Shown here: piece by piece, positions 5,669 through 6,457 of the stretch
How positions within the stretch are numbered: the first letter of the stretch is position 1
Layout of the letters: the number at the start of each line of letters is the position of its first letter
NCBI GenBank assembly: GCA_018821745.1
Contig: JAHJLU010000700.1
Coordinates: 1-6,457, forward strand
Reading direction: 5' to 3'
Source of the DNA: Myxococcota bacterium
GTDB lineage: Bacteria > Myxococcota_A > Polyangia > HGW-17
DNA length: 6,457 nt
The notes under the pieces: model-generated
Database searches by the model: none
The model's input: the letters and a program-made list of their open reading frames with translations, nothing else
What the model was told of the DNA's origin: nothing
Made by a program: the position numbers and the translations under genes

Positions 5669-5681
5669 GCTGGGCCAGTAT
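5664..5681. repeat. Inverted repeat ATACTG-6-CAGTAT overlapping the -10 box
   Basis: Perfect 6-bp arms, ATACTG (5664-5669) and CAGTAT (5676-5681), around a 6-nt centre. The left arm covers most of the TATACT -10 hexamer, a position typical of repressor operators. It could also be a small hairpin near the transcript start. No second copy was seen in the window. Confidence 0.4.
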
Positions 5682-5723
5682 CCCGCTTTGGGCACACAGC
5701 TTTACGGCGGGAAGGAGAAACCC

Positions 5724-6425
5724 ATGCATGCTTTCCCCTTGTTCAACACAGGCGCCAGCTCACTGAATATCATCGATATGATCCTCAACTCCCGTGGGAT
5801 GGTCCTCATCGATCTGCTGGTCCTCATCGCCTTCTCATTCATCACCTGGTATATTATTGTTTTCAAGTCGATCCGCTTCATCAAATCCGGAAAATCCAAC
5901 ACACTCTTCCTGGAAATGTTTTGGGGAGGCTCCAGCCTTGATCAGATTTACAAAAAATCGGGAGAGCTGGCAGATGGTACCATCTCCAAGGTTTATATTG
6001 CGGGGTACAAGGAGCTGGCCAAACTGGAATCCGGCAATCAGCCCAGTGAAGACAAGGGGCATAAACTCCAGAACCTGGAACGTTCTCTGAAAAAGGCGGC
6101 CATGGGTGAGATCATGGAGATGGAATCCAAGATGCCCGTGCTTGCAACCATCGCGGCAACAGCACCCTTCCTTGGCCTCTTTGGGACCGTATGGGGCATC
6201 ATGGTATCCTTCAGCGCCATCGGCCTCAAGGGCAACACTTCTCTGGCCACTGTAGCCCCTGGTATCGTCGACGCGCTGGTGACTACCGCCCTTGGTCTCA
6301 TCGCCGCCATCCCTGCCACTATCGCCTATAACTATTTTCAGCGAAAAATCCGGCTCCAGATCGCTGACATGGAAACCTTCGCAAACGATTTTCTGAACAT
6401 AGCCCAGAGAAAGTTTCTCTCCTGA
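5724..6425 (+). CDS. MotA/TolQ/ExbB-family proton channel subunit
   Basis: 233 aa from the ATG at 5724, chosen because AAGGAG (5712-5717) lies 6 nt upstream; an in-frame ATG at 5688 would add 12 polar residues without a ribosome binding site. This inner-membrane protein forms the proton-conducting stator with a TolR/ExbD partner and powers envelope work. Membrane helices: about 26-48, 138-165 and 178-204, with a cytoplasmic loop (about 50-135) as in TolQ/ExbB. The signature runs from PFLGLFGTVWGIM (148-160) through VAPGIVDALVTTALG (177-191) to AAIPATIAYN (194-203). Thr155 and Thr188 correspond to the channel threonines of E. coli ExbB (T148, T181). The position of ExbB Glu176 ('PGIAEAL') is Asp183 here. 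TolQ and ExbB cannot be told apart confidently from this sequence; TolQ is slightly favoured by the N-terminal 'LDLIL-type' helix and length. Another gene starts 12 nt downstream of the stop. Confidence 0.93.
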   Translation: MHAFPLFNTGASSLNIIDMILNSRGMVLIDLLVLIAFSFITWYIIVFKSIRFIKSGKSNTLFLEMFWGGSSLDQIYKKSGELADGTISKVYIAGYKELAKLESGNQPSEDKGHKLQNLERSLKKAAMGEIMEMESKMPVLATIAATAPFLGLFGTVWGIMVSFSAIGLKGNTSLATVAPGIVDALVTTALGLIAAIPATIAYNYFQRKIRLQIADMETFANDFLNIAQRKFLS

Positions 6426-6437
6426 GCCGAGGTCTGC

Positions 6438-6457
6438 ATGGAATTACAGCATAACCA
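6438..6457 (+). CDS. First codons of a downstream gene (partial), possible TolR/ExbD partner
   Basis: An ATG at 6438 follows GAGG (6429-6432) with a 5-nt gap, 12 nt after the TolQ-like stop, and encodes MELQHN before the window ends. The tight spacing indicates an operon. TolQ/ExbB genes are usually followed by tolR/exbD, so that is the expectation, but six residues cannot confirm it. Confidence 0.5.

Noticed and set aside
5275..5766. 163-aa frame overlapping the rod-like gene and the start of the TolQ-like gene.
   Set aside because: Its composition is unlike a folded protein (rich in His, Pro, Arg and Cys), it shows no family resemblance, and it overlaps two better-supported starts with good ribosome binding sites.

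Overview
The window looks like chromosomal DNA of a myxobacterium-like Gram-negative (former Deltaproteobacteria; Myxococcota or Bradymonadia-type). The main clue is the protein tail at the left edge: Cys/Asp-rich repeats of the 'CNNGIDDDxDGLTDC' kind, then a GCGC motif, a hydrophobic helix and a short basic end, which is the MYXO-CTERM surface-sorting architecture. Two lipoproteins and a TolQ/ExbB-family gene fit a Gram-negative envelope. Placement below this level is inference. I see no mobile element, CRISPR array, rRNA or tRNA gene.

Layout. (1) 3-293: C-terminal end of a MYXO-CTERM surface protein. (2) 427-2855: a tight same-strand tRNA cluster made of dtd (D-aminoacyl-tRNA deacylase), a stand-alone HD-domain protein that looks like a CCA-adding enzyme without its nucleotidyltransferase head, and a DusB-type tRNA-dihydrouridine synthase. 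The first junction is 9 nt and the second is a 1-nt TGATG overlap, so these genes are probably cotranscribed and translationally coupled. (3) 2895-3815, minus strand: a P-loop NTPase of no recognised family, convergent with dusB and probably using a TTG start. (4) 3816-3997: a divergent regulatory region with candidate promoters and an 11-nt-period direct repeat. (5) 3998-6457: an envelope module made of a lipoprotein with what look like two tandem TolR/ExbD-like periplasmic domains, a second small Cys-containing lipoprotein overlapping it by 4 nt, a 111-aa helical protein whose C-terminus resembles type III secretion inner-rod (SctI/YscI) or FliE-like proteins, a TolQ/ExbB/MotA-family channel subunit, and the first codons of another gene at the right edge (a TolR/ExbD partner would be expected, but is not visible).

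How the genes may work together. The dtd-HD-dus trio all act, or plausibly act, on tRNA: chirality proofreading, 3'-end or phosphate processing, and D-loop modification. The right half suggests a proton-motive-force-driven envelope machine in which a TolQ-like stator is encoded with lipid-anchored TolR-like domains. That combination, next to a rod-like helical protein, is the most unusual part of the window and the best candidate for an undescribed system. The joint function is inferred from gene order and motif reading only.
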